64,000 bases of DNA from Natrinema versiforme. GTDB taxonomy: Archaea; Halobacteriota; Halobacteria; Halobacteriales; Natrialbaceae. Each line of letters begins with the position of its first letter. Position 1 is the first letter of the stretch. The notes under the pieces are model-generated. The model worked only from the letters and a program-made list of their open reading frames with translations. It was not told the DNA's origin and did no database searches. This document shows, one piece after another, positions 61,900-64,000 of the stretch. The stretch covers positions 310,001 to 374,000 of the forward strand of contig NZ_CP040331.1 in assembly GCF_005576615.1 (NCBI RefSeq), written 5' to 3'. Both the position numbers and the translations under genes were made by a program.

Positions 61900-62338
61900 T
61901 AGCCCGGACGGATTGTGCAGTCTAAAAACGACCCCCTGAGATCGGTGTGGCGTCTGGCAACGACCGACGCCGAGTGGATCTGAGACGATGATCGTCTGTC
62001 GCGCAGTCGGGCGCGACGTGTGACGTTATCACACGCAGCGCTATCAATCTCGTGGCCCGCGGGTTCACTCGAAATCTGGTGTGTTGAAAACGCCACGAAC
62101 GGCGCAGGGGAGTGCAAATGCCCGCTCGCGGCGTACTGGGGATGTCGCGCATGTGGAGACGCGACAGGCGAACGGATGCGTGCTGGCCTGTTGAATCTCG
62201 TGCCAACAAGGATTGGCCTACTCTGCCCAATTGGTTTTACTGACGAGTAATACTGTCCAAGCATACTGGGTTGTTTGAACAGTATTACTGGCTTGTCTGC
62301 CGAGTATTTATGTGGGGTTAGAACGACACTCTGCCTGT
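61900..62338. promoter_or_regulatory. ParA upstream region with 11-bp inverted repeat
   Basis: No supported gene in the first 345 bases. At 62246-62289, AGTAATACTGT and ACAGTATTACT enclose 22 bases; further TACTG units lie nearby (62238, 62264). TATTTATG (62305-62312) is the ParA promoter. The repeat sits about 15 bases upstream of that promoter and is a candidate ParB-type binding site or operator. Confidence 0.6.
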
Positions 62339-63205
62339 ATGATACCATACACGGTGTACTCGGAGGCCGGCGGCGTTGGCAAGACCACAATCTCCGGGGG
62401 ATTACTCCGAGCGCACGTCGAACGAGGGCAGAAAACGTTGGGAATCGATATGGACCCACAAGACGGCGGGTTGACCCACCACTACGGCCTTGACGAGGAT
62501 AAAGCGAACCCGGATGCAGACAACCTCGCGTTGCACATGATCGACCGCGGAAAAGGACCACTCGAGGACTTAATTCGCACAAGCGAGGGAATCGATATCA
62601 TTCCGAGCCACAATATGCTCGGCAACCTCCGGGATCTACTCAAGAAGGCCGCTGACCTGCAGGATGAAATGGGTGCGGGAGACAACGAGTTTGTCAAAGA
62701 GAAACGGTTGCGCGAAGTACTGGTTGAGGCGGGTATACCCGAGAAATACGATGTCATTGTGATTGACCCGCCAGCGTCGCAAGGGCAACATCTCTACAAT
62801 TCCGTCTACGCGACGGGCAACCTCCTCATCCCGTTCGAACCATCCCCGAAGGGCGAGCAAAGCGTGAAAGGTCTCCGAGACGTTATCAACGGACTCGAGG
62901 ACGAACTCGGAGATATTGACGTGGGCGTGATCGGCACCGTCCCGAACAATTTCAGTGGGACGAATATCAATCAGAAATATCTCGATATACTCGAGGATGA
63001 AGAACTCCCGATCGCGCCCGTGTCGATCGGCGAACGCGGGTCCATGCTCGGCGAAGCCTGGGACAATCAGGTATCGATCTACGAGTTGGCAGAGAACGAT
63101 GCGTACCGCGACCTCCGAGACTACGAGCAACCGACCCTCGAGAAATTCGATGAACTAGCGGAGTACATCACCGAACAGTTCGCAGCAACCGAGGCTACAG
63201 CATGA
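62339..63205 (+). CDS. parA: ParA-like partition ATPase
   Basis: 288 aa. Walker A EAGGVGKTT, where the signature Lys of the usual KGGxxKT is Ala; IDMDPQDG (switch), VIVIDPPAS (Walker B-like). ParA proteins move plasmid copies apart with a DNA-bound partner. Leaderless start at 62339. The downstream gene overlaps by 4 bases and is its probable partner. Confidence 0.85.
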   Translation: MIPYTVYSEAGGVGKTTISGGLLRAHVERGQKTLGIDMDPQDGGLTHHYGLDEDKANPDADNLALHMIDRGKGPLEDLIRTSEGIDIIPSHNMLGNLRDLLKKAADLQDEMGAGDNEFVKEKRLREVLVEAGIPEKYDVIVIDPPASQGQHLYNSVYATGNLLIPFEPSPKGEQSVKGLRDVINGLEDELGDIDVGVIGTVPNNFSGTNINQKYLDILEDEELPIAPVSIGERGSMLGEAWDNQVSIYELAENDAYRDLRDYEQPTLEKFDELAEYITEQFAATEATA

Positions 63206-63618
63206 AAACAGGCACGACCGATCCGTTTGCGAACGACGACGAGGACGAACAGACAGAACAAACAGACAGTAGTGACAGTCAGACTGACGAGTCAGACTCG
63301 ACCGAACCGTCCGACAGTACGACGGACCAATCCGGCGAGAATCAGTCGCCGTCTGGCAGTAATACCAGACAGTTTGACCGGTCAGACTTACCAAGAATGG
63401 TCGGCCGAGAGAAAGTCAAAGATGATCGCGAGGACGTGCATCAACTGTTCGTCTACGATGACACCGACACGAAAGAGGAGGAGGCCCGGTATGATCTGAA
63501 ACAGCGGTTCGACGACAAGCTCTACAAGCTCGACGCCCGGGAAGCGATCTATCTGGCTGGGATGCAGAACTTAGACGATGCCGAAGAGATCCTCCGCGAG
63601 TGGGGACAGGATTTCTGA
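63202..63618 (+). CDS. ParA partner (ParB-like function)
   Basis: 138 aa. The first 60 residues are disordered and acidic (Asp/Ser/Thr/Gln), then a helical domain (VHQLFVYDDTDTKEEEARYD) without a clear HTH. Position and ATGA overlap, rather than sequence, suggest it is the centromere-binding or adaptor partner of ParA. Confidence 0.6.
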   Translation: MKTGTTDPFANDDEDEQTEQTDSSDSQTDESDSTEPSDSTTDQSGENQSPSGSNTRQFDRSDLPRMVGREKVKDDREDVHQLFVYDDTDTKEEEARYDLKQRFDDKLYKLDAREAIYLAGMQNLDDAEEILREWGQDF

Positions 63619-63677
63619 TAGGTTCGGGTCTTTTTCACCGACTCGAGCGGATAGCCGGGAAGAATTGGTACGTGCTT

Positions 63678-63788
63678 TTAACCGGACAATAGCTTACGCA
63701 CACCGAAGTATCCCAACACACCATAGGCGGGCATGGTGGTTAGGATTCCTGATATCAGTACGGCCATGACAATTAATTCTGTTGCCAT
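63678..63788 (-). CDS. Tiny membrane protein, 36 aa
   Basis: MATELIVMAVLISGILTTMP then a short basic end. One membrane helix. GAAATAG upstream could serve as promoter. No family. Confidence 0.45.
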   Translation of the reverse strand: MATELIVMAVLISGILTTMPAYGVLGYFGVRKLLSG

Positions 63789-63890
63789 ACCGATAGACAC
63801 GACGTTCCCCTATTTCAATTATCAAGGTGGGGGTGGGGTGTATCGAATCATCAAAAAGCTAATCCACTGGCCGGCTGGTTCTACCACTCG

Positions 63891-64000
63891 ATAACCTCCA
63901 TGCCGCCCTCGGGACCGTCGTCACCCTTGTCACCGTCGTCCTCGAGCGCGTTGCCGAGACGCTTAGCTACGGAAATGATACCCGCACTAATCGCACCGCC
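63891..64000 (-). CDS. C-terminal end of an unknown gene
   Basis: The frame is open to the window edge and ends ISAGIISVAKRLGNALEDDG, GDDGPEGGMEVIEW. Mostly acidic, with a hydrophobic part before. No function can be given. Confidence 0.4.

Noticed and set aside
62020-62250. 76-aa Cys-rich open frame before parA
   Set aside because: Cys pattern irregular, no promoter, overlaps the palindrome region.
1-64000. tRNA, rRNA or CRISPR arrays
   Set aside because: No clover-leaf pattern, rRNA-like sequence or regular repeat-spacer array was seen; the ORB and 12-bp repeats are too few and irregular.

Overview
The window looks like part of a large replicon (megaplasmid or plasmid-rich chromosomal region) of an extremely halophilic archaeon. 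Proteins are rich in Asp/Glu, many genes have a TATA-like box 25-30 bases before the start codon (leaderless transcripts), and archaeal-type Orc1/Cdc6, TFB, EF-1alpha and PolB sequences occur beside haloarchaeal families (amphi-Trp, HalOD1, DUF1931 histone-like). Very frequent CTCGAG in coding DNA suggests a Natrialba/Natrinema-type haloarchaeon, but that placement is inference.

Layout. 1-17.2 kb is a stress and ion-homeostasis block: the end of a CopB-type metal ATPase, a Fic-like protein, a PadR regulator, a histone-like protein, a DacZ-like diadenylate cyclase, an MscS channel, a tandem UspA protein, two overlapping CPA2 cation/proton antiporters, a desuccinylase-like zinc hydrolase, a ferredoxin-NADP reductase-like protein, two TrkA-C membrane proteins, a CBS protein, a voltage-gated K+ channel and a KhtT-like regulator that is cut off at about 17.18 kb. 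From there the content changes to small plasmid genes, many with CxxC zinc sites (17.2-21.3 kb).

21.4-35.2 kb is one long, tightly overlapping forward operon that resembles a conjugative type IV secretion system: VirB2-like pilin, large secreted membrane-anchored protein, Tat lipoprotein, VirB6/TrbL-like protein, VirB4 with fused VirB3/PrgI-like N-terminus, a 400-aa partner, and a VirD4/HerA-like coupling ATPase. It is followed by three phased 12-bp repeats and a PrimPol-like gene. No relaxase is recognisable.

35.3-38 kb carries toxin-antitoxin genes (RHH/RelE-ParE, UPF0175, wHTH/MazF) and a second PadR. 38.4-51.3 kb holds an OB-fold protein, a full-length extra EF-1alpha, a TFB, amphi-Trp, an ArdC-like protein with a HalOD1 protein, a SWIM protein, a metallo-beta-lactamase-fold protein and an MNT/HEPN pair, interspersed with relics (TnpB, PAS, nuclease, primase tail). 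51.4-56.4 kb is decayed DNA with repeated copies of a ~60-aa gene, a distinctive secreted protein and fragments.

56.4-59.2 kb is a replication origin: an Orc1/Cdc6 gene with about ten ORB-like repeats and AT-rich stretches on both sides. 59.2-63.6 kb holds a PolB with large internal deletions, an SRAP pseudogene, small genes and a ParA operon with a palindrome before it. The operon, replication genes, partition genes and toxin-antitoxin modules together indicate a self-maintaining, possibly self-transmissible element that has accumulated relics by internal duplication and recombination.
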